Source: Candidatus Hydrogenedentota bacterium
GTDB lineage: Bacteria > Hydrogenedentota > Hydrogenedentia > Hydrogenedentales > SLHB01
Length of the DNA: 15,242 bases
Direction of reading: 5' to 3'
Assembly (NCBI GenBank): GCA_022706165.1
Contig: JAKJDA010000026.1
Coordinates: forward strand, 1 to 15,242
Part shown: positions 1 through 8,035 of the stretch, one piece after another
Layout: each line of letters starts with the position of its first letter
Numbering within the stretch: the first letter of the stretch is position 1
Translations under genes and position numbers: made by a program
The notes under the pieces: generated by a model
Told to the model about the DNA's origin: nothing
What the model saw: the letters and a program-made list of their open reading frames with translations, nothing else
Databases searched by the model: none

Positions 1-1488
1 GCGTCCGCCGCGCCGGACAGCTTCCGCGCCCACGGCCGCGCTCAACAAATAGACACACACCACCGCCCCCCATGCGCTCGGCAGCGCGGGCATGGGGGTC
101 ATCGTCACGCCAGCCATATAGAATACGCGCTGGGATTGGGTCAGCCATTCGAGACGGAAGCGTCCACCCGACTCAAACGCCAGATACCCCGCGAACATGC
201 CAAGCGTGAGAACCGTGGCGGTTGCTGCGATGGCAGCCCAGCGTGCGGCCTCCCGCAGGCTTTTCCCGCGCCGGCACAGAACTGCGACGGCCGCAAGGGT
301 CACAAAAAAAGCGCCGGTTACAGCGATGCCGCTGTCCATGTTCCACGCCAGCGCCAGGCCGCATAGCAAGCCCATCGCCGCCGCCCGCTTGGCCGTGGGA
401 CGGCGCGTGAACCACAGGAAAAGCCACCCCCCCGCAGCGGGAAAAAGAAAGCGAATGGGAATGTATTGGTAGTAAGGGTCCGCGAGGTTCCACTCGGCAA
501 CGTCGATCGCTTGAAGTCCCCAGACGGCCATCTGCGCGATGGCGAAAAGCCACAACCCCAGGATACGTCGCGTCCGAACCAAACGCTGCATCACGCCGTA
601 CAGCGAAAGCGTTCCGATCAGTGCGATCGCGGTCATGGTGGAGGTGAAGGTGAACACGGAGAGGCCAATCAGATGAAACCATGGCGCCAGGAATTCGCCG
701 TAGAGACCGTATTGCGCGGGCAGGTCCGCGAGCAACGTCTTGCCGGTCGCAGCCTGCGCGACGCTATAGAAAACGGCCTCGAAATGCGAGTACCAGCGCG
801 GACTATCCTCGCTCACGCTGGCGAGGCTCGCCACACGAAACGAGGCCACGGGAAAGAAAATCGTCAGCGCGAGAAAGGTCCGCCACACGATCCGGCGGCC
901 GACGGTGTTTGGGGGCGTCGATGCGCCTCTTGCCGATGCGAGGGATGCGTGCGCCGCAAACGCCAGAGAGGTGACAAAAAGGGCCTCCTGAAGAAAAGGC
1001 CTCTCCATGACAAAGGCAAACACCTTGTCTAACGGAGCCGGGTCGTGCATGAAATAGAACAAGGCCAGAAGAGCGGCTATAGGCAGCGCGGACTCCATCG
1101 CGAGCGTCGTTTTTTGCATAGTTGCCCAAGCAGGCGCAGTCCGGGCAACAAGCCAGAGCGCAAGCCATACCACAAACGGAGACGCAAGTGTCAGTGCAAT
1201 AAACAAAAAACGTTCTTGCGGTTCCGGCGCAAGCGCAGACTCCGAGGTGAATTGTGCGGCAAGTCTGTTGAGTTCGTCGAGCGGAACGTTCAGATGGACG
1301 CATCGATCGAGCGATTCGCCCAAGGCCAGCAGCACAAAAGCCGCTAGAAAAAACGCCGCCAGTGCGGCCGTTGCCGTGTGCCAAACGGACGCGGGGGGAC
1401 GCCGGAAATCATCTGTCAAACGTTGGCGCAACCGGTCAAAGCAACCGCGCAAGGCGTTTGTCACAAGGCGCGCCCGCAACGTCGTCAC
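1..1488 (-). CDS. Polytopic membrane protein, glycosyltransferase-like (C-terminus beyond window)
   Basis: The frame opens at a GTG (1488-1486) that overlaps the stop of the upstream rfbH-like gene as GTGA and stays open for 496 codons to the left edge, so the C-terminus is missing. The protein has a basic N-terminus, a first membrane helix at about residues 37-57, a second at about 95-115, and many further hydrophobic segments. Between them are the motifs [13 protein letters not shown] (249-261) and WNMDSG (382-387). Short acidic loops and a QYG motif like this occur in GT-C-type membrane glycosyltransferases that use lipid-linked sugars (GT39/ArnT-like); this is recalled family pattern, not a search result. 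The overlap implies translational coupling to the sugar dehydrase, so transfer of a deoxysugar or polymerisation of an envelope glycan is a reasonable inference. The reading frame is secure; the function is tentative. Confidence 0.8.
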   Translation of the reverse strand, partial: MTTLRARLVTNALRGCFDRLRQRLTDDFRRPPASVWHTATAALAAFFLAAFVLLALGESLDRCVHLNVPLDELNRLAAQFTSESALAPEPQERFLFIALTLASPFVVWLALWLVARTAPAWATMQKTTLAMESALPIAALLALFYFMHDPAPLDKVFAFVMERPFLQEALFVTSLAFAAHASLASARGASTPPNTVGRRIVWRTFLALTIFFPVASFRVASLASVSEDSPRWYSHFEAVFYSVAQAATGKTLLADLPAQYGLYGEFLAPWFHLIGLSVFTFTSTMTAIALIGTLSLYGVMQRLVRTRRILGLWLFAIAQMAVWGLQAIDVAEWNLADPYYQYIPIRFLFPAAGGWLFLWFTRRPTAKRAAAMGLLCGLALAWNMDSGIAVTGAFFVTLAAVAVLCRRGKSLREAARWAAIAATATVLTLGMFAGYLAFESGGRFRLEWLTQSQRVFYMAGVTMTPMPALPSAWGAVVCVYLLSAAVGAEAVRRGGR

Positions 1489-2819
1489 CCCGCGCGCTTT
1501 TTGCAGAAGGCATGCACGGTGTCGATGACGAAATCGAGGTGTTTGGTCGTGAGGCCGGGGTACACGCCGATCCAGAAGACCTGGTTCATCACGAAATCGG
1601 AGTTCGCGAGTTCGCCCACGACGCGGTGCGGCACGTTCCTGTATGCGGGCTGGCGCACGAGATTGCCGCCGAACAACAGACGCGTGCCAATCTTCTTCGA
1701 TTCGAGATGGCGCACGAGCGCGTCGCGCGTGAAGGCCGCCTCGGGCCGCACGGCAATCGGAAACCCAAACCAACTCGGGTCGCTGCCCGGCGTGGCCTCG
1801 GGCAGAAGCAAATGCGCTTGCAAGTCGCCAAGCCCTGTCCGCAGATGCGCGAAGTTGCGTTTGCGCGTCTCGATGAACCGAGGCAGTTTACGGAGCTGCG
1901 CAACGCCGACGGCAGCCTGCATATCGCTGAGCTTCAGGTTGTAGCCGATTTCCGAGTAGGTGTATTTGTGATCGTATCCGTACGGCAACTCGCCCAACTG
2001 CCAGTCGAAACGTTTGCGGCACGTGTTGTCGCGACCCGGTTTGCACCAGCAATCGCGGCCCCAATCGCGGAAGGACTCGGCGAGTTTTTTGATCTGTTTG
2101 TCGCCGCACATCACCGCGCCGCCCTCGCCCATCGTGATGTGATGCGCCGGATAGAAGCTCACGGTCGCTACATCGCCAAACGTGCCGCAGTTCTTGTCGT
2201 GGAACGTCGCGCCAACCGCATCGCAACAGTCCTCGATCAGCCAGAGATGGTGCTTCTTCGCGAACCTTTTGACCGTCGTGACGTCGAAGGGATTGCCCAG
2301 CGTGTGCGCGAAGATGATCGCCTTGGTGCGTTCGCTTAGCGCCGCTTCGAGTTGCGTCACGTCGGCGTTGTAGGTGGGCACGTGGACATCGACGAAAACC
2401 GGCGTGAGGCGGTTTTGGATAATGGGATTGACCGTCGTCGGGAAACCCGCAGCGACCGTGATCACCTCGTCGCCGGGCGCGAGACGTCGTTCGCCGAGCG
2501 TTTCCGACGTGAGACACGATATCGCCAACAGATTCGCGCTTGAGCCGGAGTTCACGAGCAACACATGCTTGCACCCGATGAAGTGCGCAAAATCGTGCTG
2601 AAACCGCGCCGCAAAACGCCCCGTCGTCAACCAGAAATCGAGCGACGAATCAACGAGCGTCATAACGTCGTCATAATCGAACACGCGTCCGCTTACAGGC
2701 ACTGGGTCCTTACCCGGCGTAAACTCGCGTTTGGGCCAATTCTCCGCGCTGAATGCGCGCACCATCTCCAAAATCTTCGCGCGCAACGCGTCGGCGCTGG
2801 AAGGAGAATCCGAGTCCAT
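1485..2819 (-). CDS. rfbH: CDP-4-keto-6-deoxyglucose-3-dehydrase (RfbH/DdhC/E1-like)
   Basis: A 444-residue DegT/DnrJ/EryC1/StrS-fold enzyme. In place of the usual PLP lysine the active-site segment reads [14 protein letters not shown] (221-234), putting His226 at the lysine position, the hallmark of E1-type dehydrases that use PMP for C3 deoxygenation. Cysteines C199, C257, C259 and C267 give exactly the C-X57-C-X-C-X7-C spacing of the E1 [2Fe-2S] cluster. The known reaction, with a partner reductase (E3/DdhD), removes the C3 hydroxyl of CDP-4-keto-6-deoxyglucose on the way to CDP-3,6-dideoxyhexoses of O-antigen. Neither the reductase nor CDP-glucose dehydratase is in the window. The ATG at 2819 has AGGAG five bases upstream. 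It lies 68 bp after gcvPB and overlaps the membrane glycosyltransferase-like gene by 4 bp. A final sugar other than a CDP-dideoxyhexose cannot be excluded. Confidence 0.93.
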   Translation of the reverse strand: MDSDSPSSADALRAKILEMVRAFSAENWPKREFTPGKDPVPVSGRVFDYDDVMTLVDSSLDFWLTTGRFAARFQHDFAHFIGCKHVLLVNSGSSANLLAISCLTSETLGERRLAPGDEVITVAAGFPTTVNPIIQNRLTPVFVDVHVPTYNADVTQLEAALSERTKAIIFAHTLGNPFDVTTVKRFAKKHHLWLIEDCCDAVGATFHDKNCGTFGDVATVSFYPAHHITMGEGGAVMCGDKQIKKLAESFRDWGRDCWCKPGRDNTCRKRFDWQLGELPYGYDHKYTYSEIGYNLKLSDMQAAVGVAQLRKLPRFIETRKRNFAHLRTGLGDLQAHLLLPEATPGSDPSWFGFPIAVRPEAAFTRDALVRHLESKKIGTRLLFGGNLVRQPAYRNVPHRVVGELANSDFVMNQVFWIGVYPGLTTKHLDFVIDTVHAFCKKRAG

Positions 2820-2887
2820 GCTATCTCCTGTACGGGATCGCGGCTGCCATGCAGCGGGAAAATCGAGGCCTCCCGTTCGTTATCCGC

Positions 2888-4327
2888 TCAACACGCGCAA
2901 TCGAGCCGTCGCGCGGCATACACTTCGTCGAGACGTCCCACGGGCGTTGTCGCGGGGGCATCATGGAAACTCTGCGGGTCAGTGGCCGCGCGCGCGGCTA
3001 TTGCCAGCATGGCGTCGCAAAATGCATCCAGCGTCTCCTTGGACTCTGTTTCCGTGGGCTCGATCATGAGGGCTTCTTTCACCGTAAGCGGGAAATAAAC
3101 GGTCGGCGCGTGAAATCCATGATCGAGGAGGGCCTTTGCGATGTCGATCGCATGAACGCCGTCGCGCGCCTGTGCCGATGCGGAGAAGACGCATTCGTGC
3201 ATAAAGCGTCCGTCGAACGCGCGATCGTATGCATCCTTCAATCGCGCATAGATGTAGTTTGCGTTGAGAACGGCATTCTCGGAAACTTTCTTGAGTCCCT
3301 CGCCGCCGAGATGAAGGATGTACGCATACGCCCGGAGCGCGATCATGAAATTGCCGAAGAACGCCGATACGCGTCCGATGGATTGTTCCGGCGTTGCAAG
3401 CGTGTAGAGGTCTCCCTCCTGCACGACGCGCGGACCGGGCAGGAACGGAACCAATCGCGCGCCCACGCCGACCGGGCCCGAACCCGGGCCTCCCATGCCG
3501 TGCGGCGTCGCGAAGGTTTTGTGCAAATTGAAATGCATGACGTCGAACCCCAAATCGCCGGGACGCGCTTGGCCGATGATGGCATTCAGATTCGCGCCGT
3601 CGTAGTACATCAGCGCGCCCGCATCGTGGGCGAGAGCGGCGATATCGGCCACATGGGGCTCGAAGAAGCCGTGGGTATTGGGACAGGTCAGCATTACGCC
3701 AGCCACACGGGGGCCGAGCAATGCTTTGAACGCATCGAAATCAATAGTGCCCGTGTCGTTGGACGGGATTTCTTTTACCTTGAATCCCGCGATGGCGGCG
3801 CTGGCGGGATTCGTGCCGTGCGCGGAATCGGGCACGAGGATCGTGTCCTTTTTTTTCGCGTTGCCGCGGGCGCGGTGATAGGCCGCCATCATCAACGTGC
3901 CCGCGAGTTCGCCGTGCGCGCCCGCGATGGGTTGCAGGCTGACCTCGCGCATGCCGCCAATTTCCGCAAGAAAACGTTCCAACTCGTAGACGACCTCGAA
4001 GGCTCCTTGGCACAACGGGTGCAGCGCGCGCGACGAGGCGACGTGGGGGTGCAATTCCGAGAAGCCGGAATAGGCAGCCACGGCCTCGGCCATTTTCGGG
4101 TTGTATTTCATCGTGCAGGACCCGAGCGGGTAGAAATGCGAATCGACGCCAAAATTGCGACGCGACAGATTGGTGAAATGACGCACAACGTCCAACTCGC
4201 TCACCTCCGGCAATGCGGCGGATGTTTCGCGGCACAGTTCCGGCGGCAGCGCCGCTTCCGGGACATCAAGGGGATCAAAAGCAACGCCCCTGCGGCCTGG
4301 ACGCGATTTCTCATAGATTAGCTGCAT
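2888..4327 (-). CDS. gcvPB: Glycine dehydrogenase (decarboxylating) subunit 2
   Basis: A 479-residue PLP-binding half of the split P-protein of the glycine cleavage system. Together with GcvPA it decarboxylates glycine and loads the aminomethyl group onto lipoyl-GcvH in the cytoplasm. The family hallmarks are clear: YPLGSCTMKYNPK (66-78), DSAHGTNPAS (167-176), YYDGANLNA (241-249), and the PLP lysine K270 in HFNLHKTFATPHG (265-277). Length is typical for the family. The ATG at 4327 overlaps the end of gcvPA by 10 bp and has AAGGA upstream, which supports both the start and translational coupling. The one slight deviation seen is PNTHGFFE where PNTLGLFE is common. It appears intact and should be inactive without a functional GcvPA. 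Confidence 0.97.
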   Translation of the reverse strand: MQLIYEKSRPGRRGVAFDPLDVPEAALPPELCRETSAALPEVSELDVVRHFTNLSRRNFGVDSHFYPLGSCTMKYNPKMAEAVAAYSGFSELHPHVASSRALHPLCQGAFEVVYELERFLAEIGGMREVSLQPIAGAHGELAGTLMMAAYHRARGNAKKKDTILVPDSAHGTNPASAAIAGFKVKEIPSNDTGTIDFDAFKALLGPRVAGVMLTCPNTHGFFEPHVADIAALAHDAGALMYYDGANLNAIIGQARPGDLGFDVMHFNLHKTFATPHGMGGPGSGPVGVGARLVPFLPGPRVVQEGDLYTLATPEQSIGRVSAFFGNFMIALRAYAYILHLGGEGLKKVSENAVLNANYIYARLKDAYDRAFDGRFMHECVFSASAQARDGVHAIDIAKALLDHGFHAPTVYFPLTVKEALMIEPTETESKETLDAFCDAMLAIAARAATDPQSFHDAPATTPVGRLDEVYAARRLDCAC

Positions 4328-5145
4328 GCCGTGTCCTTCAACGCTTGCGCGTATGCGTCGAGTTCTTGACGCGTCCGTCTTTCGGTGACCGCGACGAGCA
4401 GGTCGTTCGGCCCGCCAACGCCCAATGGTTCAAGCGGAAGGCCCGCCAGGAAACCGCGCGCGGCCATGCGTGCGACAACGTCCTGTGCATTCCTCGGCAA
4501 GCGAAGCGCGAATTCGTTGAACGTCGGCCCGTCGTTCAGGAGCGCCGCAAAGCCAAGCCGCGACTTCAGGTACTCCGCCTTGCTATGGCACTGCACCGCC
4601 AGCTCTCGGATCCCTTCTTTGCCGAGCAGACACATATGGACCAGCGCGCGCAAGGCGCAGAGCGCTTCGTTCGAGCAAATATTCGACATGGCCTTTTCGC
4701 GGCGGATGTGTTGTTCGCGCGCCTGAAGCGTGAGCACGAAACCGCGCCGGCCTTGTGCATCTTGCGTGGCGGCGGCCAAGCGTCCCGGCATTTTGCGGAC
4801 ATGCGCCTTGCGCGTCGCGAGCACGCCTAGATAAGGGCCTCCGAATCCGGCGGGAATGCCCAGGCTTTGTCCCTCGGCCACGGCAATATCCGCGCCCATC
4901 TCGCCCGGAGTCTTCACAATGCCCAGCGCGACAGGATAGAAACTCGCCACCAACAGCGCGCCCGCATCGTGGCACCGCTGCGCCAAGCAAGAGTAGTCGG
5001 CAAGAGTTCCAATAAAACTAGGCAACTGCACAACTACGCATGCAGCATCCGTTGGGTCGTCGCCTTCGACGATATCGAGACCGAGGTTGGCGGCGTGCGT
5101 CTCGGCCACTTGCCGATGAATCGGGTTCAGCGAGGAGTGATGCAC
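4318..5145 (-). CDS. gcvPA: GcvPA C-terminal fragment (frameshifted)
   Basis: This is the second-frame piece, opening formally at a GTG (5145) inside the gene, 275 codons, beginning just before [16 protein letters not shown]. It carries the well-conserved C-terminal part of GcvPA ([28 protein letters not shown]). No ribosome binding site was noted at this GTG, so it is best read as the continuation of the broken gene, not an independent start. Confidence 0.6.
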   Translation of the reverse strand: MHHSSLNPIHRQVAETHAANLGLDIVEGDDPTDAACVVVQLPSFIGTLADYSCLAQRCHDAGALLVASFYPVALGIVKTPGEMGADIAVAEGQSLGIPAGFGGPYLGVLATRKAHVRKMPGRLAAATQDAQGRRGFVLTLQAREQHIRREKAMSNICSNEALCALRALVHMCLLGKEGIRELAVQCHSKAEYLKSRLGFAALLNDGPTFNEFALRLPRNAQDVVARMAARGFLAGLPLEPLGVGGPNDLLVAVTERRTRQELDAYAQALKDTACS

Positions 5146-5572
5146 GACGCGCGACCTCGAACACCGCCGTGCTCCCGTCGTAAAGCGACGCGTTGGCGAA
5201 GTCCATGCCCGTCAGACGGCAGATCGCCGATTGATACTCGTAAATGGCTTGTAGCGTTCCCTGCGAACACTCGGGTTGGTATGGCGTGTACGCGGTGTAG
5301 AATTCGCTGCGCGAAGTCAGCGCGTCCACGGCCGCCGGAACGAAGTGGTCGTACACCCCGCCGCCCATGAAATTCACCAGGCAAACGTTGTTGTGCGACG
5401 CCAAGCGCGCCAGCCGATCGCGGACGGCCATCTCGGACAACCCCGCGGGCAGGTCCCACGAGGCGACGCGCAATCCAGCCGGGATGTGCGCAAACAACTC
5501 GTCTATCGATCCAACCCCGATCGCTGCCAGCATCTCGCGCGTTTCGGCGTCCGTCGCGGGACTCCACGTCAT
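5018..5572 (-). CDS. gcvPA: GcvPA N-terminal fragment (frameshifted)
   Basis: This is the piece a gene caller would report for the first frame, 184 codons. About the first 140 residues are genuine GcvPA. After YDGSTAVFE the sequence becomes an Arg/Ser-rich tail from reading the wrong frame until a stop at 5018. It lacks the remainder of the protein, so it is not expected to function alone. Confidence 0.6.
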   Translation of the reverse strand: MTWSPATDAETREMLAAIGVGSIDELFAHIPAGLRVASWDLPAGLSEMAVRDRLARLASHNNVCLVNFMGGGVYDHFVPAAVDALTSRSEFYTAYTPYQPECSQGTLQAIYEYQSAICRLTGMDFANASLYDGSTAVFEVARRASLLAEPDSSASGRDARRQPRSRYRRRRRPNGCCMRSCAVA

Positions 5573-5958
5573 GCGGTAAGCTCCTCGACATAGACCCGGT
5601 AGGCCGCCGCGTCCATCAACCGGCGCAGTTGAACGGACTCGACATCGTCAAGCCGGAAGAACCAGCCATTGTCGTAGGGGCTCTCGTTCACAAGCTCCGG
5701 GCGCGCTTCGAGTTCCTCGTTGATCTCCGCGATGTGTCCGGCCACCGGCGAGTAAACGTCGCTGGCCGCCTTGACGGACTCGACCGTGGCGGCGTGCGCG
5801 CCTTGTTTGACGTGCGTGCCCACTTCCGGCAGTTCGACATAGGTGATGTCGCCGAGTTGCTCGGCCGCGTAGGCCGTGATGCCGACGGTGTACACGTTTC
5901 CGTCGTCGCGAATCCACTCGTGGTCTTTGGTGTACCTCAGGTCGTCTGGAAATTCCAT
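5569..5958 (-). CDS. gcvH: Glycine cleavage system H protein
   Basis: A 129-residue lipoyl carrier that shuttles the aminomethyl group between the P, T and L proteins. It begins [15 protein letters not shown], and lipoylation is expected at Lys63 in [27 protein letters not shown] and the C-terminal NGWFFRL segment are also typical. I chose the ATG at 5958 because GGGAG lies eight bases upstream; an in-frame GTG three codons earlier (5967) overlaps that same ribosome binding site and is unlikely to be used. The stop overlaps the gcvPA start as ATGA. Length and motifs are normal for the family, and nothing suggests damage. Confidence 0.96.
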   Translation of the reverse strand: MEFPDDLRYTKDHEWIRDDGNVYTVGITAYAAEQLGDITYVELPEVGTHVKQGAHAATVESVKAASDVYSPVAGHIAEINEELEARPELVNESPYDNGWFFRLDDVESVQLRRLMDAAAYRVYVEELTA

Positions 5959-6022
5959 GGTCGCCACTCCCGCTGTGAAGAGCCTGCTTGTCTTCGCGTT
6001 TCGCGAACCTCCGCCATTGACG

Positions 6023-7087
6023 TCAATCCCTGCAAGAGCCCTGACGATAAAACGGCAATTCGCTCACTTCAATTTCAATGCTGCGCGGCCCCGCCGTCAA
6101 GATGCTTTCCGGCGGCAACGCGTCCGGCAAATACGCCAGCCCGATGCCATAGCCGACGCTGGGCCCAAAAACGCCACTGGTCACGGTCCCAACGGCAACG
6201 CCATCCGCATACGCCTCGAATCCGTGCCGGGGGGCCCTCCGATCGCGCGTGCGAATCGCCGTCAAAACAGGGTAGCCTCCTCGACGCTTCAATTCCACCA
6301 GCGCCTCGCGTCCAACAAATTCTTTGTTCCACGCGATGAACCGGTCCATCCGCGCTTCCAACGGGGTGCGCGACTCATCCACGTCCTGGCCCGATAAAGG
6401 ATACCCCATTTCGGTGCGCAACGTATCCCGCGCGCCCAGTCCCGCTGGAGCCGTTCCGGGCACGGCGATCAGCGCGCGCCATGCCTTTGGCGCAAGCTCC
6501 GGCGGAAGATAGAGCTCATACCCCCGCTCGCCCGTATACCCGGCGCGCGTGACAATCACCTCCGCGCCCTCCCATGTTGTACGACAGACGGCGAAATAAC
6601 GCAAATCGCGCGCGGCGGAGATGCCCGCCGCCATAAGCGCCTCGCACGCCCCCGGGCCTTGCACATCGATCTTCGCCGTGCTTTCCGAGACATCGCGCGC
6701 ATCGGGCGCATGCTCGAGGATGCGCGCACGGACCGCGTCCAATGCGCCCGCGTTGGTGACGACGTATAGAAGGTCCTCGTCAAGGCGCAAGGCAATCACG
6801 TCGTCGACGATTCGCCCCGCCTCATTCAACAGGGCTCCGTAACGGCAACGGCCGACCGGCAAGCCCGCCGCGTCCATGCATACAAGCCGATCAAACGCAC
6901 GGATGGAGCCATGGCCTTTCAGGATAAACTCGCCCATATGCGAACAGTCAAACAAACTGACGCGGGAACGGGTATGCGCGTGTTCCTCGAGAATTCCGGC
7001 ATATTGGATGGGCAAAAGCCAACCGTGGAAATCCACGACTTTGGCGCCGTTTGCCACGTGCTCGTCATAGAGGGGGGTGCGTCGCAT
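6023..7087 (-). CDS. gcvT: Aminomethyltransferase (glycine cleavage system T protein)
   Basis: A 354-residue T protein, which releases ammonia from aminomethyl-lipoyl-GcvH and transfers the one-carbon unit to tetrahydrofolate, giving 5,10-methylene-THF. The start MRRTPLYDEH, DFHGWLLPIQYAG (19-31), FDCSHMGEF (46-54), the Asp pair D95-D96 in GRIVDDVIAL (catalytic Asp position) and TRAGYTGERGYELY are characteristic. GGAG ten bases before the ATG supports this start. It is first in the gcv operon and is preceded by a leader with a predicted ZTP riboswitch and its own promoter, so expression is probably tied to folate one-carbon status. gcvH follows after a 64-bp gap counted from the ATG chosen for it. 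The gene looks intact. Confidence 0.96.
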   Translation of the reverse strand: MRRTPLYDEHVANGAKVVDFHGWLLPIQYAGILEEHAHTRSRVSLFDCSHMGEFILKGHGSIRAFDRLVCMDAAGLPVGRCRYGALLNEAGRIVDDVIALRLDEDLLYVVTNAGALDAVRARILEHAPDARDVSESTAKIDVQGPGACEALMAAGISAARDLRYFAVCRTTWEGAEVIVTRAGYTGERGYELYLPPELAPKAWRALIAVPGTAPAGLGARDTLRTEMGYPLSGQDVDESRTPLEARMDRFIAWNKEFVGREALVELKRRGGYPVLTAIRTRDRRAPRHGFEAYADGVAVGTVTSGVFGPSVGYGIGLAYLPDALPPESILTAGPRSIEIEVSELPFYRQGSCRD

Positions 7088-7131
7088 GCGGATCGCTCTC
7101 CGAGAAGGTCTTTGCGGGACCTGACAGCCCC

Positions 7132-7153
7132 CAAAGGGACAAAAAACCCTTTG
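7132..7153 (-). other. Hairpin in the gcvT leader, possible expression platform
   Basis: CAAAGGG (7153-7147) and CCCTTTG (7138-7132) form a perfect 7-bp stem with an 8-base loop that itself holds six T. It lies directly downstream of the riboswitch 3' motif and 45 bases before the gcvT ATG. Because the T run is in the loop and not after the stem, it is not a textbook terminator. It may be part of a translation-control platform, or pairing may rearrange with the aptamer. Confidence 0.45.
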
Positions 7154-7155
7154 TG

Positions 7156-7234
7156 TGCCCAGGCGAACGGCGAGCGACGGCTCGTTGCTTCCCCGTGGTC
7201 ACTTCCACGTCACATCGCCAGTAGCAACGAGCCC
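7156..7234 (-). promoter_or_regulatory. ZTP (pfl-motif) riboswitch aptamer upstream of gcvT
   Basis: Read on the minus strand, GGCTCGTTGCT (7233-7223) pairs perfectly over 11 bp with AGCAACGAGCC (7189-7179) as P1. The internal sequence holds CTGGCG, a small stem CGTGG/CCACG and then GGGGA followed by the P1 strand starting AGC. After a short linker comes CGCCTGGGCA (7165-7156). CTGGCG, CCAC-GGGGAGC and CCGCCTGGGCA in this order are the conserved elements of the pfl motif, which senses ZTP/ZMP (AICAR phosphates), signals of 10-formyl-THF shortage. These RNAs are known upstream of purine and one-carbon genes, which fits gcvT, a source of methylene-THF. The match is from memory of the consensus; a covariance search would settle it. 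Confidence 0.8.
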
Positions 7235-7269
7235 GGCATGCGCAGTACTGTGCCATCCCGACGCATGCC
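7235..7269. repeat. Inverted repeat over the gcvT promoter
   Basis: GGCATGCG (7235-7242) and CGCATGCC (7262-7269) are perfect 8-bp inverted arms separated by 19 bp. They span the predicted spacer and -10 region and abut the riboswitch P1. It could be an operator for a dimeric regulator, or a chance GCATGC repeat in GC-rich DNA. Confidence 0.4.
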
Positions 7270-7276
7270 CTGTCAA
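7247..7276 (-). promoter_or_regulatory. Candidate promoter of the gcv operon
   Basis: A perfect TTGACA (7276-7271) is followed after 18 bases by CACAGT (7252-7247), a weak -10 that keeps the key A2 and final T. A transcript would begin near 7240, just before P1 of the riboswitch at 7233. The position between an upstream terminator and the aptamer supports the call more than the -10 sequence does. Confidence 0.5.
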
Positions 7277-7293
7277 ATCGACGAGCCACGGCG

Positions 7294-7320
7294 CAAAACA
7301 AGCCCGCGCTGATCGCGGAC
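7294..7320 (-). terminator. Intrinsic terminator of the small membrane protein gene
   Basis: Immediately after the stop codon at 7321, GTCCGCG and CGCGGGC form a 7-bp stem (one G-T pair) with a 5-base loop ATCAG, followed by TTGTTTTG. It separates the upstream gene from the gcv operon and implies that gcvT needs its own promoter. Confidence 0.75.
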
Positions 7321-7935
7321 CTACGCGGATGCGGAATCGGAGGAAACGAAAGAACTTGCGCTAGCCGCTTGGTCGTAGACCAGGGCGATCAGCAGCACCG
7401 TAACCGGCAACGACACGAAAAGACCAATTCCACAAGCGATCGCGCCTATCGCTATGACGATGAAAAACAAGAGAATGAATGGCCCGATGTTCGCCATCAC
7501 CATGGTCCGGCTACGTTCCATGGCGGGCCAAAAATCCAGATTTTCGGCACACATACAAAAATAGGTAAACATATAAATGATCATCACGAAAATGCCGGGG
7601 AGAATGAACAAAACGAGGCCTATTGTCGTGAAAACGAGCATCAATAGGTTCGCCATGAACGCCGGCGGGAAACGCTGAAACCCTGAAAACGCTTCCGCGA
7701 ATTCAACCTGCTGGCCGCGCGCCGTTTTCAGGCAAATCGTAGCCAAACCCAAGGAAAACGGCCCCGCCAAAACAAGGTTCGCAAGCTGCATGCTCAACGA
7801 TCCCGCAATCACCCCAATGAGACCGAGCAAAACATAAGCGCCCAGCAGCAGCCCCGCATTCGCGACGAACAACTGCCACGCCTGCTTCAACAACGCCCCA
7901 AAATCGAATTGTACGGACCCGGATGTGGCGGTCAT
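7321..7935 (-). CDS. Polytopic inner-membrane protein of unknown function
   Basis: A 204-residue, very hydrophobic protein. Likely membrane segments are about 24-46, 52-70, 94-122 and a long stretch 150-188 that probably holds two helices. The centre has ILPGIFVMIIYMFTYF (111-126) followed after a short gap by an acidic residue and AMERSRTMV (138-146). An LPG in a helix followed by an A-x-x-RS-x-x-hydrophobic loop is the pattern of DUF975 and glycerophosphodiesterase-membrane-domain-like proteins, and this is the best guess for the fold. The C-terminus is a short Ser/Ala tail. The ATG has a GGAGGG-type ribosome binding site upstream (GGGGAGGGCAATGAC). A terminator follows the stop directly and rtcB lies 209 bp upstream, so it is probably transcribed alone or by read-through from rtcB. 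No function can be assigned. Confidence 0.85.
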   Translation of the reverse strand: MTATSGSVQFDFGALLKQAWQLFVANAGLLLGAYVLLGLIGVIAGSLSMQLANLVLAGPFSLGLATICLKTARGQQVEFAEAFSGFQRFPPAFMANLLMLVFTTIGLVLFILPGIFVMIIYMFTYFCMCAENLDFWPAMERSRTMVMANIGPFILLFFIVIAIGAIACGIGLFVSLPVTVLLIALVYDQAASASSFVSSDSASA

Positions 7936-8035
7936 GTCATTGCCCTCCCCTATGTCGGCCCTGAAAATCCCCTTCGCGATGGGCTATCGGCCGCAACGCA
8001 CTTTGGACAAAACCTCCCTTTTCTCTCGCGTCGCC

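Larger units (their letters stand above)
4318..5572 (-). pseudogene. gcvPA: Glycine dehydrogenase (decarboxylating) subunit 1, broken by deletion/frameshift
   Basis: The span between gcvH and gcvPB encodes GcvPA in two frames. The first frame (from 5572) gives the N-terminal part with [10 protein letters not shown] and [16 protein letters not shown] and reaches YDGSTAVFE. The second frame resumes at [12 protein letters not shown] and continues to the normal C-terminus, including [20 protein letters not shown]. The span is 1255 bp (418 codons plus one base), while family members are usually about 440-450 residues, and roughly ten residues that normally lie between YDGxTA and the xHP motif are missing at the joint near 5150-5162. 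A deletion of about 29-35 bp (3k+2) therefore fits better than a one-base error. The start overlaps the gcvH stop as ATGA. Real pseudogenisation and an assembly error are both possible; the other gcv genes look intact. Confidence 0.88.

Noticed and set aside
803..1384. 193-codon minus-strand frame near the left end
   Set aside because: It overlaps the 496-codon membrane-protein frame in another phase and is Arg/Cys-rich without hydrophobic organisation; the overlapping frame is clearly the real gene.
1362..2339. 325-codon open frame on the plus strand opposite rfbH
   Set aside because: Antisense shadow of the RfbH coding sequence, with low-complexity Arg/Ala-rich content.
2753..4321. 522-codon open frame on the plus strand opposite gcvPB
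   Set aside because: It is exactly antisense to a strongly conserved GcvPB sequence and has no recognisable domain; long antisense frames are common opposite GC-rich genes.
5956..5967. GTG start for gcvH three codons upstream of the chosen ATG
   Set aside because: It would use part of its own ribosome binding site; the ATG at 5958 has GGGAG at the right distance.
6016..6027. 12-bp palindrome ATTGACGTCAAT at the gcvT stop codon
   Set aside because: It straddles the end of a coding sequence with no promoter nearby; a single short palindrome is probably chance.
7088..7234. Glycine riboswitch upstream of gcvT
   Set aside because: The leader does not show the tandem glycine-aptamer pattern; its conserved segments fit the ZTP motif instead.
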